A stretch of 64,000 nt of DNA from Ferribacterium limneticum (GCF_020510625.1 NZ_CP075191.1:844001-908000); one strand, 5' to 3'; shown: positions 43,301-52,103, counted from the first letter of the stretch. Notes: generated by a model from the letters alone, not told the origin. Translations and numbers: made by a program.

Positions 43301-44313
43301 TGAACACCCGCGAAGCGGTGGGCGATGTTTTCTGGAAGAGTGCCGGTGAAGGCTGGGTCGAAGGCAATTTCAAGCGACTGATCGTGCGGCCGGCGACCGA
43401 AATTGGCGAAGGCAGCACGACCCTGATCAATACCTTGCCCGGTATGAGCCTGGTCGTCGAGGATTTTCACATCGGTGACAAGGCGCTCGGCAAGCTGGAC
43501 CTGAAAGCACGTAACGACAAGGGGGCGTGGCACCTCGATACGCTGAATTTGCAGAATCCGGACGGCGGCCTGAAAGGCAAGGGCATCTGGGTCAATAGCG
43601 GGCGACATCAGACGCGGCTCGATTTCGAGCTGACGGCCAAGGATATCGGCAAGCTGCTGGACCGCCTGGGCTATGCCGATACGGTGCGCCGGGGCAGCGC
43701 CAAACTCACCGGCGACCTGCAATGGAGCGGCCCGCTGACCGGAATTCATTACCCGTCGCTGACCGGGCAGATGGCGGTCGTCGCCGAGAAGGGGCAGTTC
43801 AACAAGCTGGAACCGGGCGTCGGCAAGCTGCTTGGCCTGATCTCGCTGCAATCCCTGCCACGCCGGCTGACGCTCGATTTTCGCGACATCTTCAGCGATG
43901 GCCTGGCTTTCGACAGCATCGATGCCAAACTGTCGGTCCGCAAGGGCGTCATGCGAACGACCGAGCCGTTGCGGATCAGCGGCCCGGCCGCGCAGGTCGA
44001 AATGCAGGGCGAAACCGACCTGAAAACGGAGACGCAGGATCTGCAGGTCGTCGTCCGTCCGGAGCTTGGCGGGCTGGCTGCGGTCGGCACGGCGGCGCTG
44101 ATCAACCCGGTGGTCGGGGCTGCGGCGTTGGTTGCCAACACTGTGCTGCAAAAGCCGCTCAACCGGCTGTTCAGCTACCGCTATCATGTCACCGGCACCT
44201 GGGCTGATCCGCAAATCGACAAGGCCGGCGAGTCAGCGCAGGAAGTCAAAACCAAGCCGGAAGAAGAGGGCAAAGCCGTGGAAAATAAACCCGCCGTGGA
44301 AAGCAAGCCGTGA
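40390..44313 (+). CDS. yhdP: YhdP/AsmA-like lipid transport protein
   Basis: This 1307-residue protein has one N-terminal membrane helix (about 36-58, LGWGVLAAWLAFAILLLALRY) and a very long periplasmic region built of beta-strand repeats, ending in an AsmA-like domain (SISLQSLPRRLTLDF-type segment near 1155, then DFRDIFSDGLAFDSI). A lysine- and glutamate-rich tail closes it. YhdP proteins carry phospholipid towards the outer membrane. It starts with GTG at 40390 and its stop overlaps the Nit gene start (GTGA). Order yhdP, nit, tldD is conserved in many proteobacteria. A -10-like TAGAAT at 40320-40325 lies upstream. Confidence 0.9.
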   Translation: MNDPLSRNSGVISQDVRIGLYHRLHWLWPILAKPAVGRALRLLGWGVLAAWLAFAILLLALRYAVLPKISDYRVQIEQAATKAVGQPVSIGRIEARWQGLNPDLVLDDVVVADRQGAPAFSLARVEGVLSWQSLLRLRPTLALLAFDGPVLHVRRETSGKLTIAGMDTEGESDPAFAEWVLEQKRIRIRDATIVWDDRLRKAPPLVLEDLQFALDNSGRRHRFGLSAVPPESLAARIDIRGEVKGDLGEALDNLSGKVFVELDYADLAGWQPWVDYPVHLPQGRGALRIWGDIDDGAGKVTADVALEELRIRLGRKLPELDLASMRGRLEGRYKADAWALVGHKVELLTQDGIRIAPTDFKVEWRQDPKSAALSGNASASFLDLSVLARLAAYMPLDAHSRDLLIRHRPQGQISELKTSWSLDGETLKRYSLKTNFRQLGIEADRYFPGASGLSGNIDLTEKGGELTLNSTTSGLSLPAIFPEPDIALDTLKARASWKNSAEAVDIKLEKLEFAGPDAAGSALGSYRYTGQGPGEIDLTASVDRADGRAVWRYMPHVVNAEARNWLKRGIVAGRGYDGRLVLKGNLKDFPFRDGKSGKFIVTAKATEAKIDYAAGWPTIEHIDADMSFGTGMKILASKGRILGASLSDVTVDIPDFESHEEMLLVRGLAQGPTTEFFRFMEQSPVSEKIDRFTDGMKAVGNGTLNLELDIPLRHVIDTKMRGDYRFQNNQLQPLAGLPPLTQVNGRLQLTENSVVAQDIVGRVFGGPLKVLVKSAGDKVGVVASGTANIGEVSKHFGWPLINYLTGSAGWKADINIRRRNAEVVVESDLLGVSSPLPEPLNKNATTPLALRIERSTPDAQREQYRITLGKIGQGVIVRRLDNWERGVFAVGDAEPRLPEKGLAVRVATPRIDADAWKNFLPDNGNGATLDSGGLALNVVTLKTPQLRVFERDFSQVDLSLRPRDGGWQIGLNTREAVGDVFWKSAGEGWVEGNFKRLIVRPATEIGEGSTTLINTLPGMSLVVEDFHIGDKALGKLDLKARNDKGAWHLDTLNLQNPDGGLKGKGIWVNSGRHQTRLDFELTAKDIGKLLDRLGYADTVRRGSAKLTGDLQWSGPLTGIHYPSLTGQMAVVAEKGQFNKLEPGVGKLLGLISLQSLPRRLTLDFRDIFSDGLAFDSIDAKLSVRKGVMRTTEPLRISGPAAQVEMQGETDLKTETQDLQVVVRPELGGLAAVGTAALINPVVGAAALVANTVLQKPLNRLFSYRYHVTGTWADPQIDKAGESAQEVKTKPEEEGKAVENKPAVESKP

Positions 44314-45119
44314 GCAAGCAGAATTGCCGTATCGCCGCCTTGCAGATGGTTTCCGGGCCGCGTGTCGCCGAAAACCTGGCTACTGCCGGGCGACTGGTCG
44401 ACCAGGCTGTCGAGCAGGGCGCCCAGCTCGTGGTGCTGCCCGAGTATTTTCCGATCATCGGCGCCGCCGATGCCGACCGGGTGCGGGCGCGCGAGGATTT
44501 CGGGCATGGCCCGGTCCAGGAATGGCTAGCCGAGACGACGCAGCGCCATGGGGTGTGGCTCTTTGCCGGTTCGATCCCGCTGGCGGCGAGCAGCCCCGAC
44601 AAAATGCGCAATTCCAGCCTGGTCTTCAACCCGGCCGGCGAGTGCGTCGGTCGCTACGACAAGGTGCACCTGTTCGGTTTCAAGAAGGGCGACGAGTCCT
44701 ACGACGAGGCCAGTTTCATCGAGCCGGGCAGCCAGCTGGTGGCAGTGGACACGCCCTTTGGCCGCATCGCCCTGTCGATCTGCTATGACCTGCGCTTCCC
44801 CGAGTTGTACCGGGCCTTGGCGCCGGTCGACCTGATCCTGGTGCCGGCTGCCTTCACCGAAACGACCGGCCGGGCGCACTGGGAAATCCTGCTCCGCGCC
44901 CGGGCCATCGAGAACCAATGTTATCTTCTCGCTGTCGGACAAGGCGGCCGCCATGAAAACGGCCGGATGACCCACGGCAACAGCATGATCATCGATCCCT
45001 GGGGCGAAATCCTCGATCGCAAGCTGAAGGGGCCGGGCGTGGTCATCGCCGACCTCGATCACCAACGTATCGCCGAAATTCGCGAGAGCCTGCCGGCGCT
45101 CGCACACCGCAAACTTTAA
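44310..45119 (+). CDS. Nit-type carbon-nitrogen hydrolase (probable deaminated glutathione amidase)
   Basis: This 269-residue nitrilase-superfamily enzyme has the Glu-Lys-Cys triad: E45 in LPEYFPI, K118 in DKVHLF and C158 in [12 protein letters not shown]. The R-F-P-E-L-Y context after the cysteine is typical of the Nit1/YbeM group, which hydrolyses deaminated glutathione made by side reactions of transaminases. The GTG start overlaps the yhdP stop and tldD follows after 10 bases, so it sits inside the conserved yhdP-nit-tldD operon. Confidence 0.88.
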   Translation: MSKQNCRIAALQMVSGPRVAENLATAGRLVDQAVEQGAQLVVLPEYFPIIGAADADRVRAREDFGHGPVQEWLAETTQRHGVWLFAGSIPLAASSPDKMRNSSLVFNPAGECVGRYDKVHLFGFKKGDESYDEASFIEPGSQLVAVDTPFGRIALSICYDLRFPELYRALAPVDLILVPAAFTETTGRAHWEILLRARAIENQCYLLAVGQGGRHENGRMTHGNSMIIDPWGEILDRKLKGPGVVIADLDHQRIAEIRESLPALAHRKL

Positions 45120-45129
45120 GGAAGTATTC

Positions 45130-46575
45130 ATGATGCAAAACAGCGCGCTGGCGCAAGCCGAATCCCTGCTGCTGGCCCCCTTCTCGCTGACCGAAGGCGA
45201 TCTGACGCGGACCTTTGGCCAGATCCTGACGCATCAGGTCGATTACGCCGACCTCTACTTCCAGTATTCGCGTTCCGAGGCGTGGAGCCTCGACGAGGGC
45301 ATCGTCAAATCGGGCAGCTTCAATATCGACCAAGGCGTTGGTGTCCGCGCCCTGTCTGGTGAAAAGACCGCCTTTGCCTACTCCGACGACATCAGCGCCA
45401 TGGCGCTGGGCGATGCCGCCAAGGCCGTGCGGGCGATTGCCGCAGCCGGCCAGAACGGCATTCTGCCGGCGCTTTCTGCCACGACGGCAGCCCGCTCGTT
45501 GTATGTGCCGCACGATCCGATCGCTTCCTTGCCGGCTGATGCCAAGGTCAAACTGCTCGAACGCCTGGAAGGTTTTGCCCGGGCGCTCGATCCGCGCGTC
45601 ATGCAGGTCATGGCTTCGCTGGCCGGTGAATACGAGGTGATCCTCGTTGCCGGTTCCGATGGCCGCCTGGCGGCCGACATCCGCCCGCTGGTCCGTTGTT
45701 CCATTTCGGTCATCGTCGAGGAAAACGGCAAGCGCGAACAGGGTTCGGCCGGTGGTGGTGGCCGTTTCGACTTCGGCTATTTTGATGACGAAGTGCTCCA
45801 GCGCTACGCCAAGGAAGCCGTACATCAGGCCATCATCAACCTGCATGCCGAGCCGGCCCCGGCTGGCCAGATGACGGTGGTACTCGGCGCCGGCTGGCCG
45901 GGCATCCTGCTTCATGAAGCGGTTGGCCACGGCCTGGAAGGCGATTTCAACCGCAAGGGCAGCTCGGCTTTCAGTGGGCGTCTCGGCCAGCGCGTCGCAG
46001 CCAAGGGCGTCACCGTGATCGACGATGGCACCATCGCCGACCGTCGTGGTTCGCTGAACATCGACGATGAAGGCAACACCACGCAACGCACCGTGCTGAT
46101 TGAGGATGGCATCCTCAAGGGCTACATGCAGGACAGCCTGAATGCCCGACTGATGGGCGTTTCGCCGACCGGCAACGGCCGTCGCGAGTCTTTTGCCCAT
46201 CTGCCCCTGCCGCGCATGACCAACACCATGATGCTGGCTGGCGAGCACGATCCGGCGGAAATCATCAAGTCGGTCAAGAAGGGGATTTATGCGGCCAACT
46301 TTGGTGGCGGCCAGGTCGATATCACCAGCGGCAAGTTCGTTTTCTCGATGAGCGAGGCCTACCTGATCGAAGACGGCCAGGTGACCCGCCCGATCAAGGG
46401 AGCGACGCTGATCGGCAATGGCCCGGACGCGCTGACCCGTGTTTCCATGATCGGCAACGACCTGAAACTGGACCCCGGTGTTGGTACCTGCGGCAAGGAT
46501 GGCCAGAGCGTGCCGGTCGGCGTCGGCCAGCCGACCCTGCGTATTGATGGACTGACCGTGGGCGGCACGGCATAA
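45130..46575 (+). CDS. tldD: Metalloprotease TldD
   Basis: This 481-residue protein has the TldD zinc motif [11 protein letters not shown] (H262, E263, H267) and a C-terminal [16 protein letters not shown], both diagnostic for TldD rather than its partner PmbA/TldE. TldD-TldE degrades unfolded peptides, matures microcin B17 and helps destroy CcdA antitoxin. The partner pmbA is not in this window. ATG 45130 and the next codon, also ATG, are equivalent starts. A short hairpin follows the stop before the cytochrome gene. Confidence 0.95.
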   Translation: MMQNSALAQAESLLLAPFSLTEGDLTRTFGQILTHQVDYADLYFQYSRSEAWSLDEGIVKSGSFNIDQGVGVRALSGEKTAFAYSDDISAMALGDAAKAVRAIAAAGQNGILPALSATTAARSLYVPHDPIASLPADAKVKLLERLEGFARALDPRVMQVMASLAGEYEVILVAGSDGRLAADIRPLVRCSISVIVEENGKREQGSAGGGGRFDFGYFDDEVLQRYAKEAVHQAIINLHAEPAPAGQMTVVLGAGWPGILLHEAVGHGLEGDFNRKGSSAFSGRLGQRVAAKGVTVIDDGTIADRRGSLNIDDEGNTTQRTVLIEDGILKGYMQDSLNARLMGVSPTGNGRRESFAHLPLPRMTNTMMLAGEHDPAEIIKSVKKGIYAANFGGGQVDITSGKFVFSMSEAYLIEDGQVTRPIKGATLIGNGPDALTRVSMIGNDLKLDPGVGTCGKDGQSVPVGVGQPTLRIDGLTVGGTA

Positions 46576-46595
46576 TCCCTACACATTGTGAGGGA
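46576..46595 (+). promoter_or_regulatory. Hairpin that covers the ribosome site of the cytochrome gene
   Basis: TCCCT (46576-46580) can pair with AGGGA (46591-46595), extended by CAC with GTG across a one-base bulge. The second arm contains the likely Shine-Dalgarno AGGGA of the cytochrome gene at 46601. It sits directly after the tldD stop. It may limit translation or act as a weak terminator; there is no T-run. Confidence 0.35.
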
Positions 46596-46600
46596 ATTGT

Positions 46601-47221
46601 ATGATGCGTTCATTTCTTGTGCTGGCTGGTTTGCTTGTTTCGACAACACTTTTCGCGCAGCCGACCGCGCCGGAACGCCTGAAAACGCTCCAGGCCGACC
46701 CCGCTGCGCAGAAAGCAGCGGTTGAAGCCGGCAAGAAGGCCGCCTTCTTTTGTGCCAACTGCCATGGTGAAGATGGCATCAGCAAGGCGCCCGAAGTGCC
46801 GAATCTGGCCGGTCAGAATCCGGCTTACCTGCTTGAACAGATTCGCAAATTTGGCAGTGGCGAGCGCAAGGACCAGTTCATGCAAGGGCTGATCAAGGTG
46901 CTCAAGGACGAAGAACGTGTCCAGATCGCCCTGTATTACGCCAATATCGCGGTATCGCCATCAACGGCCGATGCCGCGAAAGTGCCTCACGGCAAGGCTG
47001 TTTTTGCCAAGCTGTGCGTTCGCTGCCATGGTGAGCAGGCCCGCGGGGGCGAACTTTTTCCCCGTCTGGCGGGCCAGAAATTACCTTACCTGCAAACCGC
47101 CATTACTCAATATCGCGACGCTAAGGGAATTCGCAGCAACCAGTTGATGTCTATAGCAACATCGACCTTGAAAAATGACGACGTCACGGCTGTTGCCAAC
47201 TATCTGACTCAGTTGCCCTGA
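46601..47221 (+). CDS. Diheme cytochrome c (c4-like)
   Basis: This 206-residue protein has a signal peptide (MRSFLVLAGLLVSTTLFAQ) and two haem-binding motifs, CANCH (51-55) and CVRCH (139-143), in two similar halves, as in cytochrome c4. Candidate distal methionines are present, including the one in DQFMQGL in the first half and NQLMSIA in the second. It is exported to the periplasm and passes electrons between the bc1 complex and a terminal oxidase or reductase. It follows tldD by 25 bases. ATG at 46604 is an equivalent start. Confidence 0.88.
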   Translation: MMRSFLVLAGLLVSTTLFAQPTAPERLKTLQADPAAQKAAVEAGKKAAFFCANCHGEDGISKAPEVPNLAGQNPAYLLEQIRKFGSGERKDQFMQGLIKVLKDEERVQIALYYANIAVSPSTADAAKVPHGKAVFAKLCVRCHGEQARGGELFPRLAGQKLPYLQTAITQYRDAKGIRSNQLMSIATSTLKNDDVTAVANYLTQLP

Positions 47222-47324
47222 TCGGGTTTTGACAGTTGCTTCACATTGTTGATTTTCATCATGGTTGGATATCCGCGCTGATTGCTATTGTCCGTTTTTT
47301 AGGACGATTTATCCCGGAGGCCTC

Positions 47325-48107
47325 GTGAAGACATTCCTTGGTGTTGTGCTTGCCGTGCTTCTCGGCATGGGGGGCGGCGATGCGCTGGCCCAGGTCAGTG
47401 ATATCAATTCAGCCATCAACAAGGCTGGATCCCTGCGCTTTCAGGCACATCGGATGGCCCGCCTCTACCTCCAGGTTGGAATGGGCATCGAAGCTGATCG
47501 CTCCAAGCGCCAGTTGGAGAGCGTTTCTGGTCTTTACGATCGCCGTCTGATCGAGCTGAAAAACTATGCGCCGACCCCGGAAATCAAGGAAACCTATGTT
47601 TCTCTGGAGAAAGCGTGGATCGGTTACAAGGATTTGTTGTTCGGCGCCAAGGTGTCGCCGGAGAATGCCCGCAAGATTGTTGAAGTCAGCGACCAACTGG
47701 TTAGCATTGCCAACAAGGCGACCGGACAGTTGGCGAGCTATTCCGGTAGCACCCAAGGTGGCCTGGTGAACGTTTCCGGGCGTCAGCGCATGCTGTCCCA
47801 GCGTATGGGCAAGTATTTCCAGGCCATGGCCTGGGGCGTGGCACCGGCCAATGCGCAGAGCGAGATCAACAAAGACCGGGCCGAATTCGTTCAGAAACTG
47901 GATGAATTGGCCGCGGCACCGAACAATACGCAAGCGATCAAGGACGAACTGGCTCTCGCGCGTCAGCAGTGGTTTTTCTTCGAGAATGCCCTGACTGGCC
48001 GCGAGGTCGACAAGAAGGTCAGTCAGATCAATGTGGCGACGACTGGCGAACGCATTCTTGAGACGATGGACAATATCGTTGGCATGTACGAGAAGCTGGC
48101 AAAGTAG
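47325..48107 (+). CDS. Secreted protein with PilJ-type N-terminal (type IV pili chemotaxis) domain
   Basis: This 260-residue protein has a signal peptide (MKTFLGVVLAVLLGMGGGDALAQ, with the cleavage near residue 23) followed by two helical segments with the PilJ_N pattern: INKAGSLRFQAHRMARLY and VSGRQRMLSQRMGKYFQ. There is no transmembrane signalling or HAMP domain, so the sensor half exists as a free periplasmic protein. The GTG at 47325 is preceded by GGAGG at 4 bases; a longer frame from 47265 has no such site. Similar domains in NarX and PilJ sense small ligands. Confidence 0.8.
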   Translation: MKTFLGVVLAVLLGMGGGDALAQVSDINSAINKAGSLRFQAHRMARLYLQVGMGIEADRSKRQLESVSGLYDRRLIELKNYAPTPEIKETYVSLEKAWIGYKDLLFGAKVSPENARKIVEVSDQLVSIANKATGQLASYSGSTQGGLVNVSGRQRMLSQRMGKYFQAMAWGVAPANAQSEINKDRAEFVQKLDELAAAPNNTQAIKDELALARQQWFFFENALTGREVDKKVSQINVATTGERILETMDNIVGMYEKLAK

Positions 48108-48135
48108 GGAGCGGATAGCCTGCCAGGCGAGACCG

Positions 48136-48535
48136 TCAGAATAAATTGAGCTGGCGGTTTTGCTCAGTCGTGGTGCACGCTTTGACTTGTGAAGGGGCGA
48201 GCGCCGTTATGGCGTTGCTCAGCCCCTGTCGCCGGCAGGCCAGTTCTTCGCGCAGCAGGTTTGGCGAAAATCTGCGTTTCGAATCCAGCCCCGGCGACAG
48301 CCCCAGATAGGCATGCGTTGGTCGGGCGAGTCATTCCGGCTGATGATGCCTTCACGTTCTCGACCAGCAGGCGGGTTTTCGGCGGCTGAGTTTCAGCCGG
48401 CGCCCAGCCATCAGCCACGCTTTGCCGGGTATCGCTGCTGAAACGATGGTCGACATTGCTCGTTGCACCTCGCCCCTTGATGGGCGTGGCCGGAATTTCC
48501 GAAGAAGGGACGAGGTCGAAATCTTCCATGCTCAT
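48136..48535 (-). pseudogene. Eroded PA0069-family radical SAM gene
   Basis: Reading the minus strand from ATG 48535, the family's N-terminus is recognisable (IKGRGATSNVDHRFSSDTRQ, then LLVENVKA). A one-base loss near 48348 shifts the frame to ISRNDSPD. The next block, ARPTHAYLGLSPGLD, is joined to it at 48321-48329 where TCGCCCGAC occurs; the segment that should hold the CxxxCxxC cluster is gone. Another base is missing after GLD, and LLREELA and a QLNLF tail remain in a different frame. About 133 codons survive of an expected 350 or so, so the gene cannot be functional. The radical SAM assignment is from family memory of these conserved blocks. Confidence 0.75.
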
Positions 48536-48545
48536 CCGGTAGAAT
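48516..48545 (+). promoter_or_regulatory. Candidate promoter of aroG
   Basis: TCGAAA (48516-48521) and TAGAAT (48540-48545) are 18 bases apart, with four and five of six consensus matches. The aroG ATG is 24 bases downstream. The -35 lies inside the start of the radical SAM remnant. Confidence 0.4.
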
Positions 48546-48568
48546 GCCGGGTTTTCAGCAATATTTGA

Positions 48569-49660
48569 ATGGGGCTGGCCATGACGCCGCAAAGTAAACC
48601 GAATACCGACGACCTGCGCATCAAGGAAATCAAGGAGCTGGTGCCGCCGGCCCACGTCTTCCGCGAGTATCCGGTGTCCACTCGGGCGGCGCAAACCACC
48701 TATGCCGCCCGCCAGGCCATCCATCGCGTGCTGCATGGTGCTGATGACCGCCTGCTGGTCGTCATCGGCCCCTGCTCGATCCATGACTACGATCTGGCCA
48801 TGGACTACGCGAAGAAGCTGGCCAAGGAAGCCGAGAAATACGCCGAAGACCTGATCGTCGTCATGCGCGTCTATTTCGAAAAGCCGCGCACCACAGTCGG
48901 CTGGAAAGGCCTGATCAACGACCCGCGCATGGACAACACCTTCCGCATCAATGAAGGCCTGCGCCTGGCCCGCCGTATCCTGCTCGAAGTCAATGAGCTG
49001 GACCTGCCTTGCGCCACCGAGTTCCTCGACACCATCACCCCGCAATACACCGCCGATCTGATCGCCTGGGGCGCCATCGGTGCCCGCACCACCGAGTCGC
49101 AGGTGCATCGCGAACTGGCCTCCGGCCTTTCCTGTCCGGTCGGCTTCAAGAACGGTACCGATGGCAACATGCGCATTGCCGTCGACGCCATCCGCTCCGC
49201 CAATTCGCCGCACCACTTCCTGTCGGTGACCAAGTCCGGCCACACCGCCATCGTCTCGACGATGGGCAACGAGGACTGCCACGTCATCCTGCGCGGCGGC
49301 AAGGAACCGAACTACGATGCAGCCAGCGTCGACGCCGCCTGCACCGAAATCGCCAAGTCCGGCCTGGCTGCCCGCCTGATGGTCGATTTCTCGCACGGCA
49401 ACAGCCGCAAGCAATACAAGCTGCAAATGGAAGTCTGCGACAGCGTTGCCGAACAGATCGCCGGTGGCGAAGACCGCATCGTAGGCGTCATGGTCGAATC
49501 CCACCTCGTCGAAGGCCGCCAGGACATTGTCGCGGACAAGCCGCTGACCTACGGCCAGAGCGTCACCGACGCCTGCATCAACTGGGACGATAGCCTGAAG
49601 GTGCTGGAAAAGCTGGCAGCAGCCGTTCGCGCTCGGCGGGTAGCTGAAGCTTCGGAATAA
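48569..49660 (+). CDS. aroG: 3-deoxy-7-phosphoheptulonate synthase (class I DAHP synthase)
   Basis: This 363-residue protein is a full-length AroG/AroF/AroH-type enzyme: GPCSIHDYDLAMDYA near residue 70, RVYFEKPRTTVGWKGL, GARTTESQVHRELASG and VMVESHLVEGRQD. It joins phosphoenolpyruvate and erythrose 4-phosphate as the first step of the shikimate pathway. Which aromatic amino acid inhibits it cannot be told with confidence. ATG 48569 is used; ATG 48581 is a possible alternative. A strong hairpin terminator follows 23 bases after the stop. Confidence 0.95.
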   Translation: MGLAMTPQSKPNTDDLRIKEIKELVPPAHVFREYPVSTRAAQTTYAARQAIHRVLHGADDRLLVVIGPCSIHDYDLAMDYAKKLAKEAEKYAEDLIVVMRVYFEKPRTTVGWKGLINDPRMDNTFRINEGLRLARRILLEVNELDLPCATEFLDTITPQYTADLIAWGAIGARTTESQVHRELASGLSCPVGFKNGTDGNMRIAVDAIRSANSPHHFLSVTKSGHTAIVSTMGNEDCHVILRGGKEPNYDAASVDAACTEIAKSGLAARLMVDFSHGNSRKQYKLQMEVCDSVAEQIAGGEDRIVGVMVESHLVEGRQDIVADKPLTYGQSVTDACINWDDSLKVLEKLAAAVRARRVAEASE

Positions 49661-49683
49661 GCAGCACGCTGCAGCAGATAAGC

Positions 49684-49717
49684 AAAAAGCCCGACCGGTG
49701 AACCGGTCGGGCTTTTT
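49684..49717. terminator. Terminator of aroG, possibly bidirectional
   Basis: Arms AAAAAGCCCGACCGG (49684-49698) and CCGGTCGGGCTTTTT (49703-49717) form a perfect 15-base stem around the loop TGAA. T-runs are present on both strands, so it could also stop transcripts arriving from the lipase side. The 228 bases after it, up to the lipase-gene stop at 49946, hold no gene I can support. Confidence 0.92.
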
Positions 49718-49945
49718 GCTTTTTGATGATTGGTGGCTTTCGTTAGCGACGGCTGGGCCGGGCCGTATTTCGAGAGATTGTCGTTCGTCTTGCCCCGATT
49801 TTTGTGGTCTGATGACAAATGGAAACTCAACGTCTCCAGCGTGCCCTTTGCAGACCTAGCCGCAGTCTGAAAGCGGCCAATCAAAACGGAAAACCGTGAT
49901 CCCCTATTGTTCTTGCCATCGCGGGAGCGGGCAATAAATTTGGCG

Positions 49946-50956
49946 TCAGTATAGCTCTGCTATCAGCAGGTTGAAGGCCGCCTCGCGTTCCGCTGCGGTG
50001 GAGGCCAGCAAACCCTGCTGTTGCAGAATCGAAATCAACTGGCGCGGCGCGACTCCTTTGTAGCCGACGATCTCCACGTGGCCGGCCGCCACTTCGACGT
50101 TGGCAAGGCGCGGGTAGCTGTCGATGATCGGCTGGTACTGCTCGGCTAGGCTGAAGATATAGTCGCTCTCCACGCAAGCGCCCTTGTCGTCACGACGGCG
50201 GCAGCTGTCGCGCTCATCCGTCACCACCTTCAGGTAGCGCTGGACTGAGGCGATCAGCGGACCGGGGCGGCGGATGAAATCAGAAGATGAAGTGATTTCG
50301 TACCAGTTGTCGCCGCTGACCGCCCGGCAACTGAGCGGCACCAGACCGAAACTAGCCCAGTGCAAACCGCGATAGCCGCATGGACTCGCCGCCGCAATGC
50401 CGGAAAGTGGCGCCGAGACGGTTACCAGGTTCACGTTAAGCGCATCGCGCTCCCACTCGGATCTGTGCTCGCCTTCCATCGACTTCCTCGCTATCAGTCC
50501 GCCCATACTGTGACCAATAACCGTAATGTCGCGATTGCGCACTTTCCCCGCCAGAGCCCCGACCGCCTCAGCCAGCTGTGTGGCGCTTTGGACCAAGCTG
50601 GCCCGGTCGTCATAGCTGAAACAGACCGCCTGTTGGCCATGAAACGCATAGAGCTGAGCGAGGGAGCGGAACCGTCCCGCTGAACCATTACAACCGTGCA
50701 CCAGAATGGTGACCGGCTGTGATGAGTCGAGGGACATATCCTTCTCCGGCGTATCGGTACAGGAGCCCAACTGTGGGATTCGGACGGTGATATCGGGCGC
50801 CGGGAGTTTGCCGGCTTCCAGGGGTGAGGGGTCGATAGTCGGCGGTTGGAGAAGTGCACAACCCGAAACCAGGCTCGCAAGAAACCCTGCAATAAAGATG
50901 CTGCGAACAACAGGCACGCCAAGCGCAAGACAGTTCAATTTAATGTTGATGCTCAT
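49946..50956 (-). CDS. Alpha/beta-hydrolase (lipase-like) lipoprotein
   Basis: This 336-residue protein has a lipoprotein signal ending LASLVSGC (C33) and an alpha/beta-hydrolase fold: oxyanion loop HGCNG (87-91) and nucleophile elbow GHSMGG with S150. A late conserved AAGHVEIVGY would supply the histidine. The substrate is unknown; lipase or esterase activity at the outer membrane is likely. It is isolated: the nearest genes are over 280 bases away on both sides. No clear promoter was found. Confidence 0.78.
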   Translation of the reverse strand: MSINIKLNCLALGVPVVRSIFIAGFLASLVSGCALLQPPTIDPSPLEAGKLPAPDITVRIPQLGSCTDTPEKDMSLDSSQPVTILVHGCNGSAGRFRSLAQLYAFHGQQAVCFSYDDRASLVQSATQLAEAVGALAGKVRNRDITVIGHSMGGLIARKSMEGEHRSEWERDALNVNLVTVSAPLSGIAAASPCGYRGLHWASFGLVPLSCRAVSGDNWYEITSSSDFIRRPGPLIASVQRYLKVVTDERDSCRRRDDKGACVESDYIFSLAEQYQPIIDSYPRLANVEVAAGHVEIVGYKGVAPRQLISILQQQGLLASTAAEREAAFNLLIAELY

Positions 50957-51284
50957 GCGATCTAGCCTAAATCAAAATGCCCGCCGATAGGAACCAAGAA
51001 AAAATTGTCCGTGATGCAGCGAAACATACCGCATAACTTTGAAGTGAGCGGCCTACGCGGCTTTTCGCGCAGGTCCGGTGGAATGATAGGTTGGAGATGC
51101 TTACGTTTATATGAGCCAATAGCGAAATCTTTACCGCAATCAACGCATTTGTCATTTTTGAAGGAAGCTAGCGCCCCAAAGGCGGCTTTGGGTGAGCATT
51201 CTCATGTCCGCTCCTGGCCGTACAGAGACGATTGGCTAATCGCGCAGGGAAGTGTTTTGTCGCACCACCTCCCTGTCTCCGGTC
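50957..51284. other. 328-base intergenic stretch without a supported gene
   Basis: This region is more AT-rich than the flanking genes. It holds a 7-base-stem hairpin, CCCAAAG (51175-51181) with CTTTGGG (51186-51192), without a T-run. Short frames on both strands have no ribosome site and no family resemblance I can recognise. It could hold remnant or regulatory DNA, but nothing is shown. Confidence 0.5.
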
Positions 51285-52103
51285 TTAATCCGCAAACCTC
51301 GCCGGACGCCGTTCTTGTTGGGCGGTGATTGACTCGTTCAGGTCCGCTGACAGCAGCATGGCTGCATTCCAGGTGGCGACGTAATTCAGTCCATCGCTGA
51401 CTGAATGGTCGCGGCTGTAGTTCATCACTTCCTTGAGGCCGCGCGTGGCGAGGGGGGATTTGGTGGCGATGGTTTTCGCCAGTTGGCGGACTTCTTCGGC
51501 CAAGGTGGCAGAGGCAAACGTCCGGTTTACCAGTCCCAGCTTTTCCGCTTCGGTCGCATCGACGTTGCGGCCGGTGTAGGCCAGCTCGCGGGCCATGCCG
51601 TCGCCGATCAGGCGGGGCAGGCGTTGCAGGGTGCCGACGTCGGCGACCATGCCGAGGTCGATTTCCTTGATCGAGAAAATGGCATCCGCTGCGGCGTAGC
51701 GCATGTCGCAGCAGGTGACCAGATCGAGCGCGCCACCGACGCAGGCACCCTGGATGGCGGCGAGAACCGGTTTGCGGCAGCGCTCGATGCTGCTCAGGCA
51801 ATCCTGCAGGTCGAGGATCAGGCGGCGCAGGGCTTCGCGGCTGCGGGCGCCATCCGGGTTGGCGATCTGCTGCTGAATGCTGCCGAGCATGGCTAGATCG
51901 ATGCCGGCACAGAAGTTCTTGCCGGCGCCGGACAGGATGGCGACGCGGGCTTCCGGTGTGCTATCGACCCACTCGAAGGCTTGGCGGATTTCCTGCCACA
52001 TCGCTGCATTCATGGCATTCGATTTGTCTGGGCGGTCGAGGCAGACCTCGGCGATGTGGTCGCTGAGGGTGACGGTGAGTGTGCTGAATCCGGGGGCTTG
52101 CAT
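51285..52103 (-). CDS. Crotonase-family dienoyl-CoA isomerase (ECH1-like)
   Basis: This 272-residue protein is an enoyl-CoA hydratase/isomerase-family member (GAGKNFCAGIDLAML, then QGACVGGALDL). The acidic set D127, E147 and D155, in GGALDL, KEIDLGMVADVGTLQRLP, matches the three acidic residues and the spacing (20 and 8) of delta(3,5)-delta(2,4)-dienoyl-CoA isomerase. Plain enoyl-CoA hydratases have a glutamate pair instead. It would process odd-position double bonds in unsaturated fatty acids. It is the third gene of a minus-strand group with the adenosyltransferase and the small protein. Confidence 0.85.
   Translation of the reverse strand: MQAPGFSTLTVTLSDHIAEVCLDRPDKSNAMNAAMWQEIRQAFEWVDSTPEARVAILSGAGKNFCAGIDLAMLGSIQQQIANPDGARSREALRRLILDLQDCLSSIERCRKPVLAAIQGACVGGALDLVTCCDMRYAAADAIFSIKEIDLGMVADVGTLQRLPRLIGDGMARELAYTGRNVDATEAEKLGLVNRTFASATLAEEVRQLAKTIATKSPLATRGLKEVMNYSRDHSVSDGLNYVATWNAAMLLSADLNESITAQQERRPARFAD

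Noticed and set aside
41887..44214. A 775-codon open frame antisense to yhdP
   Set aside because: It is an opposite-strand shadow of a long GC-rich gene; its translation is rich in Arg, Gln and His with no domain, and yhdP has clear family features.
48164..49504. A 446-codon antisense frame over aroG and the region beside it
   Set aside because: The aroG part is shadow. Only the part from 48136 to 48535 carries recognisable protein, and it needs several frame changes, so it is reported as a pseudogene.
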